Assembly: GCF_002531725.1 (NCBI RefSeq)
Contig: NZ_NWSQ01000010.1
Span: forward strand, 172,912-236,911
DNA from: Rhizobium sp. L43
GTDB taxonomy: Bacteria > Pseudomonadota > Alphaproteobacteria > Rhizobiales > Rhizobiaceae
Reading direction: 5' to 3'
Length of the DNA: 64,000 nucleotides
Part shown: positions 25,452 through 33,840 of the stretch, in pieces
Layout of the letters: every line of letters begins with the position of its first letter
Position numbering within the stretch: position 1 is the first letter of the stretch
Position numbers and translations under genes: made by a program
Notes under the pieces: generated by a model
What the model saw: only the letters and a program-made list of their open reading frames with translations
Told to the model about the DNA's origin: nothing
Database searches by the model: none

Positions 25452-26440
25452 AGCAGGCCCGAGGCGCGAACCGGTTCTCGTCGGATTCTCGGCTATGTGT
25501 TTCGCCGCTCGTCGGGGTGGCAAGTGATGCGCTGAAGTCGCAACATCATTTCGCACGAGAGATATCGGCGGCCATGCCTTCTTGTCGACAGCCAATGACG
25601 CGTCGATTTCGATGGGCGAGCTTACACTGCTGACCCCGAGCATGCCCAGGACTATGGATACGGATCAATCTTGTACAAGAGTCACGTTGACCTCGTGCGA
25701 CAAAATGGCTTCAGGGCCAAAAGGCATACGATATCACAGAGCCGTGATTTGACCGATAATTCTCTCCGATTAAACGTGAGGCACGCAAAACAAAATCACA
25801 GGTAGTCCTTTCTGACAAGAATGATTACCCCACCTCTAAGTTATGAAATAACCAACTGGCGTTGACGAGCGGGGGCTCGGAGTAACCAATTCTTCTGCGC
25901 GTAGGGTCGCGGCGGGATTAGTCAGAGCCGGTTGTTTTCGGAACCTTTGTCGAAGCCGAAGGTAACCGTTCCTTTACAAGAAGAAGCGAGCCCCACGATC
26001 AAATGAACCCCCCTCAAAACCAATCAAAGTAATAGTCAATATTCTTGTGCGAGCGAGAGCGCGCTTTTGGCGCGTTGCTTTCGCTCCACACTGGATTTTC
26101 ACGCTATGTCATCAACCGAGAGCGTCGCGGGTCAAAGTATCTTTCGTCAGCCTGGGCCTGACGCCGAGCGCCGCGAACAGGATACTGGCGCTTCCGCCAC
26201 AGGCGTCGCTGTTTGCGCGCGCAGAGCGCACACAGAACCTCGTCTTCGCGGTCACGCTGAAGCTCGAGCAAAGTGCGGTGAGGGCGGATGGCGCAGATGT
26301 CCCACTTCGCCTGGATGTCAGCGGCCGCCGAAGTCAGCACCGGTTCGAGGCGGATACGCGCCTATGTGTTTTCGCCTCTCGTTGACGTGGCAGCCGAAGC
26401 GATGAAGGAGCGGTGATTTGATAAATTCGCAGCAACCGAG
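25452..26440. other. Gene-poor interval with decayed coding fragments
   Basis: This 989-bp gap has no convincing intact gene. A plus-strand frame at about 25605-25803 (RVDFDGRAYTADPEHAQDYG...) reads like real protein but lacks a start. Two related short fragments occur near 25493-25540 and 26342-26416 that encode similar peptides (SPLVGVASDALK and FSPLVDVAAEAMKER). The second sits at the end of a 42-codon frame from 26288. These look like remnants of one gene family. Base composition shifts toward AT at the right end. Confidence 0.4.
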
Positions 26441-26824
26441 GTGGTCGGTATTTTCCGTCGTCTCGTCATATTGATGGAGGACCCGAGCGTGAACGGAAAT
26501 TTCCTGCCTGCAAGCCCGCTTCCCCCGATCGGGCCCGTCCCCATCCTCCTGTTTCCGATCTTCCTGTTCCTAATAGGTCGAATTCTACTTCGACGAAGCA
26601 CTATTAGCCTAGACAGCGTTTTCGCCATTCTGATGGTCGCAGTGACTATTTCGTCTCTCGCATTATTTCGCCGATTTCGAGCCCCTGACTATGTGTTCAT
26701 CTTCCTGACTGCGCAGATTGTAATCGCTTTGATCTTCTTCCCAATCGCCTGGCGCGCCGCGCAAAGGTTAGTGATGCGGGATTTTTTTACAGACTCGGCA
26801 AAATCCCAGTTGAAAATAATATGA
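26441..26824 (+). CDS. Small membrane protein in the AT-rich island
   Basis: A 127-residue protein with two or three hydrophobic segments (about 30-48, 57-75 and 87-106). The start is uncertain. An ATG at 26474 or a GTG at 26490 is possible, and none has a strong ribosome-binding site. The first copy of a 38-bp repeat lies inside the frame and encodes GRILLRRSTISL. The stop overlaps the next gene's start (ATGA), which supports translation of both. No family recognised. Confidence 0.5.
   Translation: MVGIFRRLVILMEDPSVNGNFLPASPLPPIGPVPILLFPIFLFLIGRILLRRSTISLDSVFAILMVAVTISSLALFRRFRAPDYVFIFLTAQIVIALIFFPIAWRAAQRLVMRDFFTDSAKSQLKII
26572..26609. repeat. 38-bp repeat, copy 1
   Basis: Begins AATAGGTCGAATTCTAC and ends GAAGCACTATTAGCC. 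It matches copy 2 at 27096-27133 at 37 of 38 positions in the same orientation. Its ends (AATAG...CTATT) and centre (TCGAA...TTCGA) are inverted, so it can fold. This copy is inside a coding frame. Confidence 0.7.
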
Positions 26825-27072
26825 ATCAGGCATTTGTAGCGGCAGTAATCGAAATTTCAGCATGTTTCGTCATATACATCTCAGACTATAGATTGACGAC
26901 GCCCTGCGACAATGCGAAATGCTATACAATAGACTTTTTGATAGGCTCTAGAGAGAGTGGATTTTTTAATCTTTATATGTCCAATACGATAACATCCATA
27001 TTCTTTATTTCGTTCTTTGTGCATCTATACAACGTCTATGTGAAGACAATAAAAGATCGTGAGAACTCCTGA
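26821..27072 (+). CDS. Small membrane protein in the AT-rich island
   Basis: An 83-residue protein with two hydrophobic segments (about residues 5-22 and 52-74). Two Cys (CDNAKC) lie in the loop between them, which would be outside the cytoplasm if both helices span. The ATG overlaps the preceding stop by 4 bp, indicating translational coupling. Codon use is AT-rich, unlike the flanking chromosomal genes. No family recognised. Confidence 0.55.
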   Translation: MNQAFVAAVIEISACFVIYISDYRLTTPCDNAKCYTIDFLIGSRESGFFNLYMSNTITSIFFISFFVHLYNVYVKTIKDRENS

Positions 27073-27095
27073 TGAATACTCTCAGTGTCACATTC

Positions 27096-27133
27096 AATAG
27101 GTCGAATTCTACATCGACGAAGCACTATTAGCC
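27096..27133. repeat. 38-bp repeat, copy 2
   Basis: Same sequence as copy 1 at 26572 apart from one base (CTACAT instead of CTACTT). It lies between genes here. The 524-bp spacing between copies encloses the second small membrane protein. Confidence 0.7.
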
Positions 27134-27279
27134 GATGGGGCGACAACAGGCGCATGCTCGTATGTTTTGGATAATCAGAGAAAATCAACCTGCGCAACGC
27201 AATCAGGATGGGAGTGACAATCAAAGTCAGCCGCGTCACCAAGGGACAGACTTTAAAGTATATATAAGAGGATAATTGG

Positions 27280-27477
27280 ATGACACGGAATTTAATAACC
27301 CTTTATGGGATCTCCGTTGGATTTATTCCGATAATATGCGCTGCAATATACATATTTTATCTAGGTGATACCTCAATTATTATTATAGTAATTGCGTATA
27401 GCATCTTTGTATACTTTCTGGATGGTGGCCGTTTTATAAACAATCTCCAGAAACGCAAGAATAAACGTGAGCGATAG
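27280..27477 (+). CDS. Small membrane protein in the AT-rich island
   Basis: A 65-residue protein with two hydrophobic helices (about 9-29 and 32-48) and a strongly basic C-terminus (NNLQKRKNKRER). AGAGGA lies 6 nt upstream of the ATG. It looks like a typical accessory-region small inner-membrane protein. No homologous family recognised. The next frame's AGGAGG overlaps its stop. Confidence 0.55.
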   Translation: MTRNLITLYGISVGFIPIICAAIYIFYLGDTSIIIIVIAYSIFVYFLDGGRFINNLQKRKNKRER

Positions 27478-27488
27478 GAGGTTAGGCT

Positions 27489-27702
27489 ATGGAGGACAAC
27501 CAAAGAGAATCGCAGATTGATCGGATCTCAAGACCGCGCTCGCATCCGTTCAGGCACAAGCCGCGCGTCGGCGTAAGGCGCTTGTTGCCACGGCTGCAGC
27601 AGGGGGGGGCACCCGGCGCAGTCAACTCACGAATATCTTGATGGATAACCGCGGAACTTAAAGAGCGAAAATTAGATGAAGAAGAAACGGGAGAATCCTA
27701 GT
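27489..27702 (+). pseudogene. Frameshifted small accessory gene
   Basis: A strong AGGAGG precedes ATG at 27489, but the frame shifts after about 12 codons (MEDNQRESQIDR). A second frame continues with a basic Ala/Arg-rich helix (KTALASVQAQAARRRKALVATAAA, then TRRSQLTNIL) across an eight-G run at 27602-27609. A third frame ends ELKERKLDEEETGES. Joined, these would give a basic helical protein of about 70 residues, similar in style to small TraD/MobC-type mobilisation proteins, though this is only a resemblance. If intact, the first frame would end at 27641. Confidence 0.4.
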
Positions 27703-27791
27703 CGAATTTTCGACGGATAAAATTTAGAAGCAGCCCGTCTGCTCACTAAAACATCAAAACTATTGAAGCAATACGGAGAGTAATCTGGATA

Positions 27792-28391
27792 ATGCTAATT
27801 TATAAAGCAAAAAGATTTTCCGTGTTATGTATAACAATAGGATTGATTTTGAGTATTTTTATTGGTCTGTATTGTCAGATGAATCCAAATGGAAGTATTG
27901 GAGAATATATTTTTTATGTTAACATTTTAGCAATATTCTGGTTTCTTATAGGTATTACAACTCGTAGATGGAAATTTGCAATCATTACATTCAGTCCGCT
28001 CCTAGTTTTTATTGTAGTTACAATTTCTGGCGTCTCTTCGAAAATAATTGAGATGGGATTTTTTGCAGCGCGGGCTCCGATCAGCGAATATGAGAAACGG
28101 TGCCGGACTCAATCGTTCGTTGCCGACGGCCACAGGATTGAGTTCTGTGAGAGAATGGAATCTTTCCAGGATACCAATGAGGACATCCTCCGAGACGAAG
28201 GGGGGAAGCCTTGGACACCCGAGTTTTTGCGTTCTGATACATTTCGCTCGGCACTTCAATTTCACGCCACGAACTCCACGAACAGCGAAGTGTACCAACT
28301 AGGCCAAATCATGGAGCTTTCGATTATCTCGGCAGCATACAGAAGTTTGGGCCGCGGCTTCTATACCGTTCACTATACTTACCGACATTGA
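27792..28391 (+). CDS. Hypothetical membrane protein in the AT-rich island
   Basis: A 199-residue protein with three N-terminal membrane helices (about 8-27, 37-55 and 60-80) and a soluble C-terminal domain of about 110 residues with two Cys (KRCRT, EFCER). The first half is very AT-rich, while the second is closer to genome average, so it may be a fusion or mosaic. GGAGAG lies about 10 nt upstream. No family recognised. Could be an immunity-type or other accessory protein, but nothing in the sequence proves this. Confidence 0.55.
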   Translation: MLIYKAKRFSVLCITIGLILSIFIGLYCQMNPNGSIGEYIFYVNILAIFWFLIGITTRRWKFAIITFSPLLVFIVVTISGVSSKIIEMGFFAARAPISEYEKRCRTQSFVADGHRIEFCERMESFQDTNEDILRDEGGKPWTPEFLRSDTFRSALQFHATNSTNSEVYQLGQIMELSIISAAYRSLGRGFYTVHYTYRH

Positions 28392-28495
28392 CCTTGACAG
28401 GTGGCATCCAGATGCTTCGAACGGAAATATGGTCGTGTGTCCCTTGGGGAATCTTTGACGGTCCCAGAGCGGCACGTGGTTGGTAGAAAGCATCA

Positions 28496-28699
28496 ATGCG
28501 GACGTTAATTCGAGTTTCTTTTTGTGCCTTCGCATTAGTCGGGTTGCTGACGTCAATGCGGCTTGCGTGGACGTTCCACCGCTGGAGCCGCGGGTGTCGC
28601 CTGTCCTTCGAACCCCTGCTGGGGAGAAGCGGGAGCCAAGCCGGACCTCCTGATGTCAGAGGATCGTCTCGTTCGGCTATTGCCAAATTAGTTGACTGA
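28496..28699 (+). CDS. Possible small membrane or secreted protein
   Basis: A 67-residue frame with a hydrophobic N-terminus (RVSFCAFALVGLLTSMRLAW) and no clear ribosome-binding site. The C-terminal part is low-complexity. It lies in the last 350 bp before the next clear gene. It may be a remnant. Included because nothing else explains this interval. Confidence 0.2.
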   Translation: MRTLIRVSFCAFALVGLLTSMRLAWTFHRWSRGCRLSFEPLLGRSGSQAGPPDVRGSSRSAIAKLVD

Positions 28700-28743
28700 G
28701 TCCATTAATTGTCGCGGCGGACTCGGTTGAGAGCGACGAAAAT

Positions 28744-29514
28744 ATGAGCGTATTGGACAGATTTTCACTGGCGGGTCAGGTGGCGCTGGTGACCGGCGGC
28801 GGGCGTGGTCTGGGCTTCGAGATGGCGCGTGCCCTTGCCGAGGCCGGCGCGCATGTCATCGTCAACGGGCGGACGGCGGCAACGCTGGACGATGCCGTCA
28901 GGACCATCCCGGCCGCGGGCGGGACGGCGGAGGCTGCTGTGTTCGACGTCGCCGACCGCGAGGCTCAGCGTGCTGTGATGGCCGATATCGACAAGATCCA
29001 CGGCCGTCTCGATATCCTGATCAACAATGTCGGCGCCCGCGACCGGCGGCCGCTGGCTGAATTCGACGATGATGCGATCATCGAGCTGCTGCGCACCGAT
29101 CTGGCGGCGGCGATCACGCTTTCGCGCGACGCGGCCGTGCTGATGAAGCGGCGCAATTACGGCCGCCTGATCGCGGTGACCTCGATCAGCGGCCATGTCG
29201 TCATGCCCGGCGACTGCGTCTATCCTGCCGCCAAGCAGGGACTGACCGGCCTGATGCGCGGCATGGCGGTCGAATTCGGCCCGTACGGGATCACCAGCAA
29301 CGCAATTGCGCCCGGCTGGTTCGCCACCGAGACGAATGCGGCGATGGCGCAGAATGAGGAATTGATGCCTTTCGTGCGCCAGCGCATCCCGGTCCAACGC
29401 TGGGGACGCCCGGACGAGATTGCGAGCGCGGCGTTGTTTGTGGCAAGCGGCGCCGCCTCCTTCGTCAACGGCCACGTGTTGACCGTCGATGGCGGCATGA
29501 CGGTCAGGATGTGA
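28744..29514 (+). CDS. Short-chain dehydrogenase (gluconate 5-dehydrogenase-like)
   Basis: A 256-residue classical SDR. It has the cofactor motif TGGGRGLG near residue 18, the structural motif NNVGARDRR near 95, the catalytic Ser in VTSISGHV, and Tyr/Lys in VYPAAKQGL. The C-terminus has NGHVLTVDGGMTVRM. The closest type is gluconate 5-dehydrogenase (Ga5DH/IdnO), an NADP-dependent oxidoreductase of sugar acids. No gluconate transporter or kinase is adjacent, so the substrate assignment is tentative. Confidence 0.8.
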   Translation: MSVLDRFSLAGQVALVTGGGRGLGFEMARALAEAGAHVIVNGRTAATLDDAVRTIPAAGGTAEAAVFDVADREAQRAVMADIDKIHGRLDILINNVGARDRRPLAEFDDDAIIELLRTDLAAAITLSRDAAVLMKRRNYGRLIAVTSISGHVVMPGDCVYPAAKQGLTGLMRGMAVEFGPYGITSNAIAPGWFATETNAAMAQNEELMPFVRQRIPVQRWGRPDEIASAALFVASGAASFVNGHVLTVDGGMTVRM

Positions 29515-29719
29515 GCGGCTGGGGATCCCATGCCGAAGGACATCGCCGCGTGGCGAGGCGAGATCCCTTTTATCGCCTCCCAAGAGGCAAACTGCAGCAG
29601 GTTTCGCCAATCGCTTGGGAGACTGAGGCAATTTGTCATCCGTGACACCGGCGTTTGTCCCTCTCGAATTCCGCATGCCCCATTCGCCTGGGAGTAGTAT
29701 CGCGACGCGAAGCAGGCTA

Positions 29720-31006
29720 ATGAATGGCATGCGCGACATGGCTTTTTCAGCGCCTGTCCTGCGGTTCCCGGTGCCTGGCCTCGATCGTGAAAACGGCTTC
29801 TCCGGCTCTCGGCCCGATGCGGAGGTTTTAAAAATTAACGATCATATTCACTGGCTTATAGAGCAGGGAATCACCAGCGAGCATATTGGCGGCCTCGTCG
29901 CCGGGCTTTGCGACCGGCTGATCGCCGAGGGATTTCCGATCTGGCGGGCAAGCATCCGAATGCCGTCCATCCATCCCATGTATCGCGGCATCGCGGCCAA
30001 TTTCGTCAGGGGCGGCGTCACGACCATCGAAATTGCCGAACACGGCATCGTGGGGGAGCGCCTCTTCGAGGAGACGCCGATATTCTATCTTTTGAACCGC
30101 GGCGAAAGAAGAGGGCGATGGAGCTTGGAGAGAGGCGAGGGTCTCGGCTATACCGAACTTCACGAATTCGCCCTTGCCGGAGGCACCGATCACGTGATCA
30201 GCCTTTGCGAATTCCCGAAAGAGGTGGCGCTGCGCGGGCTCGGTTTTTCGCTGACCAGCGACGCGCCGGGCGGGTTTTCCGACGATCAGTTGGCTGTTAT
30301 CGAGGGGCTTCTCCCGGCGCTGGGGCTGGCGGCTTACCGCATTGCGGCGTCGAAGACCGCGACAGACATCCTCGCCGTCTATACCGGCGCCAGGACAAGC
30401 GCGCGCATCCTCGCCGGCGAGATCCAACGGGGAACGGGCGGCTCCATCAATGCCGCGATCCTGCTTGCGGATCTCAGGAATTTCACCGCCCTGACCGAAG
30501 TCTATCAGCCCGAAGAGATCGTCGGCTTTCTGAACGAGCATTTCGAGCTGATCGACCGGCATGTCGAGGAAAATTCCGGCGAGATCCTGAAATTCATGGG
30601 TGACAGCGTGCTGGCGATCTTTCCGACCGATGCGGATGATCCGCAACAGGCCTGCCTGGCGGCACTCGCTTCGGCACGGAACCTGCTGAAGGCGAACGAG
30701 GCGCTCAATCGCGAGCGGACGGGCAATGGCGGCCCCGATATCGGCGTCGACGTCGTTCTGCATCTCGGCGAGGTTTTCTACGGAAATGTCGGCGCCCATG
30801 GCAGGCTCGATTTCACGGTGATCGGCAGAGCGGTCAACGAGGCCTCGCGGCTAGAAAAGCTCTGCGGCACGCTCGATCAACCCCTGTTGATGTCGGAGAG
30901 CTTCGCGACGACCTGTGCGGCGCCTTGCCAATATCTCGGATCGTTCGAACTGCGCGGAGTTTCGAAGCGGGCTGATGTTTTCAGGATTGCCGACGCTGCT
31001 GAATAA
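29720..31006 (+). CDS. Class III adenylate/guanylate cyclase
   Basis: About 428 residues from the ATG used here. Starts at 29633 (TTG) and 29675 are also in frame. The N-terminal region of about 200 residues is conserved in rhizobial cyclases but has no known fold. The C-terminal catalytic domain begins near residue 245: the metal-binding Asp pair is in AILLADLRNFT and FMGDSVLAIFP, and the transition-state Asn/Arg in VIGRAVNEASRLE. All key residues appear present, so it is probably active in making cAMP. The substrate-determining residues cannot be settled by eye. Confidence 0.85.
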   Translation: MNGMRDMAFSAPVLRFPVPGLDRENGFSGSRPDAEVLKINDHIHWLIEQGITSEHIGGLVAGLCDRLIAEGFPIWRASIRMPSIHPMYRGIAANFVRGGVTTIEIAEHGIVGERLFEETPIFYLLNRGERRGRWSLERGEGLGYTELHEFALAGGTDHVISLCEFPKEVALRGLGFSLTSDAPGGFSDDQLAVIEGLLPALGLAAYRIAASKTATDILAVYTGARTSARILAGEIQRGTGGSINAAILLADLRNFTALTEVYQPEEIVGFLNEHFELIDRHVEENSGEILKFMGDSVLAIFPTDADDPQQACLAALASARNLLKANEALNRERTGNGGPDIGVDVVLHLGEVFYGNVGAHGRLDFTVIGRAVNEASRLEKLCGTLDQPLLMSESFATTCAAPCQYLGSFELRGVSKRADVFRIADAAE

Positions 31007-31045
31007 ATCAAAGTGCTGCAGTGCGGCGCTGTCGGTCGGAGCGGT

Positions 31046-32836
31046 TCAGATCTCGCCTGAGACTTCGCGGCGGCGGCGGTCGAGCTCTTCGCTGTAGCGG
31101 CGTAGCGTATAACTTTCGCTGAGCTGGCCGATCACCTTGCGTTCGATCAGGTTGTTGACGACGGCAAGCGCTTCGCTTTCGCTCTTGTCGAAGATTGCCG
31201 CCGCCTGCCTGGCATTCATCTGCGGCTGCAGGAAATCGTTGCGGTAATGGATGAAGTCGGCAAGCGTCTTGCCCTCATCCTGCGCGTCGGTCGGGTTGGC
31301 GTAGATCTCCGGCACCAGCACGAGGCCGGCATATTTGTCGCTCTCCTCGACGAGGATGACGCGCTGGGTCGAGCCGATCGGGAAGGCCTGCTTGAATTCC
31401 TCCAGCGAGATGCCTGATTTGGCTGTCTTGACGTCTGATCGCATCAGCTTGTCCACGGTCAGGTTGCGGATCCAGCCGACGTCATGGGCGCTGCGGATGC
31501 TTTCGCCGCGCAAGTGGAAGCGCCATGTGGCGAAGGAGTAGCCGAAGGTCGAGCGCACGACGAGCGACGAGGTGATGACGGCGGCAAGCACCAGTGCGGT
31601 GATCGGGAAATCGCCGGTGATTTCTAGCGCCAGGAAGGTCATCGTCAGCGGCCCGCCGATGACGGCGACGGCAAGCGAACTCATGCCGACCACGGCATAG
31701 ATGACCGGCGTCAGCGTCGCATCGGCGAAATAGGGGCCGCAATAGGCAAAGAGCTTGCCGAGCAGGGCGCCCATGAACAGCGAGGCGAAGAAGAGGCCGC
31801 CTCTGAAGCCGGAGCCGATCGAGATCGCCGAGGCCAGCGATTTCAACAGGAAGAGGCCGATCAGCGTCGGGATTGCCACCTCACGGGAAAGGTTGAGATG
31901 CAGCGCGCCGTGGCCGGCAGAGAGTACCTGCGGCGAGATCATCGCCAACAGCCCGACGATGATGCCGCCGAGCGCCGGGCGGAAGGGCGGGGCGATCGAA
32001 CTCTTACGCGCCAGCTCTTCGACAAAGGCGACGCCCTGCATGATCAGGATGCCGATGCCGGCGCAAAAGGCGCCGAGCAGCAGGGCGGGGATATAATCGG
32101 CCGGCACCACCGCGCCGAAGCTGCCGATGTCGATGGTGAAATCGCCATCGGTGAGCAGCCTTGCAATGAGAGTGGAGACAAGGGCCGAGACGACGACGGG
32201 GGTCAGCGAGACGATCGTATAAGTGCCGATGATCAGCTCGAAAGCATAAAAGGCGCCGGTCAGCGGCGCGTTGAAGGCGGCGGCGATGGCGCCGGCCGCA
32301 CCGCAACCGACGAGCACGCGCAGGTCCGAACGGCGAAGCTGCAGCTTCAGTCCGAATTTCGAGGCGAGGCCGGCGGCAAGCTGGGTATAGCCGGCCTCCA
32401 GCCCGACCGAGGCGCCGAAACCGTTGGAGATCAGGTTCTGCACGGCAACGATGATGCTGTCGGTCAGGGACAGGCGGCCGCCATGCAGCGCATTGCCCTC
32501 GATCGGATCGACCATCGGCTTCTTGCGTCGTTTCGCCAAGATGAAAAGCAGCAGCCCAAGCAGGATACCGCCGACGACGGGGGCAGCGAGCAGCAGCAGC
32601 TTGTCGTCGATGTCAGACGAGCTCAGCCTTTCGTCGTCGGCGATGCCGAAGACCAGCTGGTGCAATTCATTGGAGACGAAGCTCATACCGGTGACGGCAA
32701 GCCCCGAGGCGATGCCGACGACGGCGCCCGCGAGCGACAGGCCGACCTCGCTGCGGCGGGTCAGCGCACGCAGCCGCCCCGGATCAAAGAAAACACGCAG
32801 CGCGCGCAGACGGCGCCGATCCAATTTCATAAGCAT
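31046..32836 (-). CDS. ClC-family chloride channel/transporter with C-terminal regulatory domain
   Basis: A 596-residue membrane protein. The ClC signatures are GFGASVGLEAGYTQ (residues about 138-151), the second motif GSGFRGGLFFASLF near 350, and VVGMSSLAVAVIGGP near 395. The glutamate gate position in the first motif is Glu (VGLEAG), as in gated members. The last 150 residues (from about 450) form a cytoplasmic CBS-like region. Function: Cl-/H+ exchange or anion conductance, perhaps acid resistance. Two ATGs (32836, 32830) are possible starts. Confidence 0.85.
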   Translation of the reverse strand: MLMKLDRRRLRALRVFFDPGRLRALTRRSEVGLSLAGAVVGIASGLAVTGMSFVSNELHQLVFGIADDERLSSSDIDDKLLLLAAPVVGGILLGLLLFILAKRRKKPMVDPIEGNALHGGRLSLTDSIIVAVQNLISNGFGASVGLEAGYTQLAAGLASKFGLKLQLRRSDLRVLVGCGAAGAIAAAFNAPLTGAFYAFELIIGTYTIVSLTPVVVSALVSTLIARLLTDGDFTIDIGSFGAVVPADYIPALLLGAFCAGIGILIMQGVAFVEELARKSSIAPPFRPALGGIIVGLLAMISPQVLSAGHGALHLNLSREVAIPTLIGLFLLKSLASAISIGSGFRGGLFFASLFMGALLGKLFAYCGPYFADATLTPVIYAVVGMSSLAVAVIGGPLTMTFLALEITGDFPITALVLAAVITSSLVVRSTFGYSFATWRFHLRGESIRSAHDVGWIRNLTVDKLMRSDVKTAKSGISLEEFKQAFPIGSTQRVILVEESDKYAGLVLVPEIYANPTDAQDEGKTLADFIHYRNDFLQPQMNARQAAAIFDKSESEALAVVNNLIERKVIGQLSESYTLRRYSEELDRRRREVSGEI

Positions 32837-33060
32837 GGCTAGACAACTAGGCGGGGAGAGGCCCGGTCAAGGGCGGTGGCGCAGTCCGCTTGCAGTGCAA
32901 TTGCGGCGAAAAGCCGGCGCGCGGGTCAAATATTTATGACGTAAGCCTATGATAAAAGACGATATTTCTGGTGGAGTAAGTCGTGTTTGGGTGAACGTGC
33001 CGCCTTGCCGGCGGTTGGCCGGCCGCCAAGGCCGGTTGACTTCATCCCCGGGCTTGCCTA

Positions 33061-33109
33061 ACCATCCCTCAACGGATGGTCACCTGACCATCCTGATATA
33101 ACGGATGGT
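33061..33109 (+). repeat. Tandem ACCATCC/GGATGGT hairpins
   Basis: Two successive hairpins share the same 7-bp stem: ACCATCC (33061) with GGATGGT (33074), and ACCATCC (33087) with GGATGGT (33103). They end just before the cobalamin riboswitch. Alternative pairing between the two units is possible, so they could affect riboswitch folding. Confidence 0.6.
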
Positions 33110-33111
33110 TC

Positions 33112-33466
33112 CGGATCGGCGTAGCGCCCTTCCGGATGAAAAGGGAATGTGACAGGGCGGACCCAAGCCGGGCGCCTTCATCACAGCCGACCCCGCGACT
33201 GTAGAGCGGTCAGGGTCTTCCATCCGGCATCGAGCGCTTCCGGCCGGCGGCTTGCAATAAAGCAAGCGGGCGGGATGGGTGACATGCCGGAAAAGCCACT
33301 GGACATGCATGGTGATCAACCGGGGTCGGACGCCTCTCAATCTACGAATCGTCCACCTTTTCACCGATGCAGCCGGGAAGGCGAGGATGATCCGCCGGCA
33401 CGATCAGGGCGACCGGTTTCCGGTCCGCCCCGATCGTGCCGATACCCGCGAGCCAGGAGACCTGCC
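33112..33466 (+). ncRNA. Cobalamin (B12) riboswitch upstream of cobPWNO
   Basis: The conserved parts occur in the expected order: GAAAAGGGAA near 33138; the CCCCGC-ACTGTA core near 33193; GCCACTG near 33295; GGGAAGGC near 33375; and the exact B12 box AGCCAGGAGACCTGCC at 33451-33466. The variable stem before the B12 box is long (CGGCACGATC... GATCGTGCCG). It should repress the downstream cob operon when adenosylcobalamin is abundant. The exact 5' end is approximate. cobP starts 375 bp after the B12 box, an unusually long expression platform because a palindromic element is inserted. Confidence 0.9.
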
Positions 33467-33635
33467 ATCCCGTGCCGGGCGAGAAGCCCAACCCTGGGCG
33501 CTATGCCCGCTGCCAGCACGGAGGTTGTCTTGGCTGAACGATTGAATTCAGCGCGGCCTGGTGCGGCGCGGCTTGGCGAGACCTTACAGGTGTCGGCGCC
33601 TTCCGTTGCGGCGTGTTTGGTGGGCACATTCCTCT

Positions 33636-33801
33636 CCTCCCTCATTCCTGTGCTCGTCACAGGAATCCAGTGCGCCCAAGTCGTTGGGCGCGGAGGACTC
33701 CCCTTTAACCCCTTTAACCGAGTCATTCACGGCGCGGACGCGCCGTGGCTGGATTCCTGTGACATCCCTCGGGCAAAGCCCGAGGAAGGGAATGAGGGAG
33801 G
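33636..33801. repeat. Palindromic element between the riboswitch and cobP
   Basis: Outer arms CCTCCCTCATTCC / GGAATGAGGGAGG and inner arms GTCACAGGAATCCAG / CTGGATTCCTGTGAC are perfect inverted repeats. Inside lie further hairpins (GCGCCCAA...TTGGGCGC; CCTCGGGC...GCCCGAGG). It resembles the mosaic palindromic repeats of rhizobial genomes (RIME-like). It is distinct in sequence from the two elements in cobN. No gene is encoded convincingly. Confidence 0.7.
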
Positions 33802-33840
33802 GTGGCGGAACGTCGCGTTTCCTCTGGCGACGGTCTGCAT

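Noticed and set aside
24516..25643. Long open frame antisense to cobQ
   Set aside because: High-GC coding sequence commonly leaves long antisense frames. The translation is His/Arg/Asp-rich without family features, and cobQ on the other strand is certain.
31898..32842. Plus-strand frame antisense to the ClC gene
   Set aside because: Low-complexity Asp/Gly/Gln/Arg-rich translation typical of a shadow frame.
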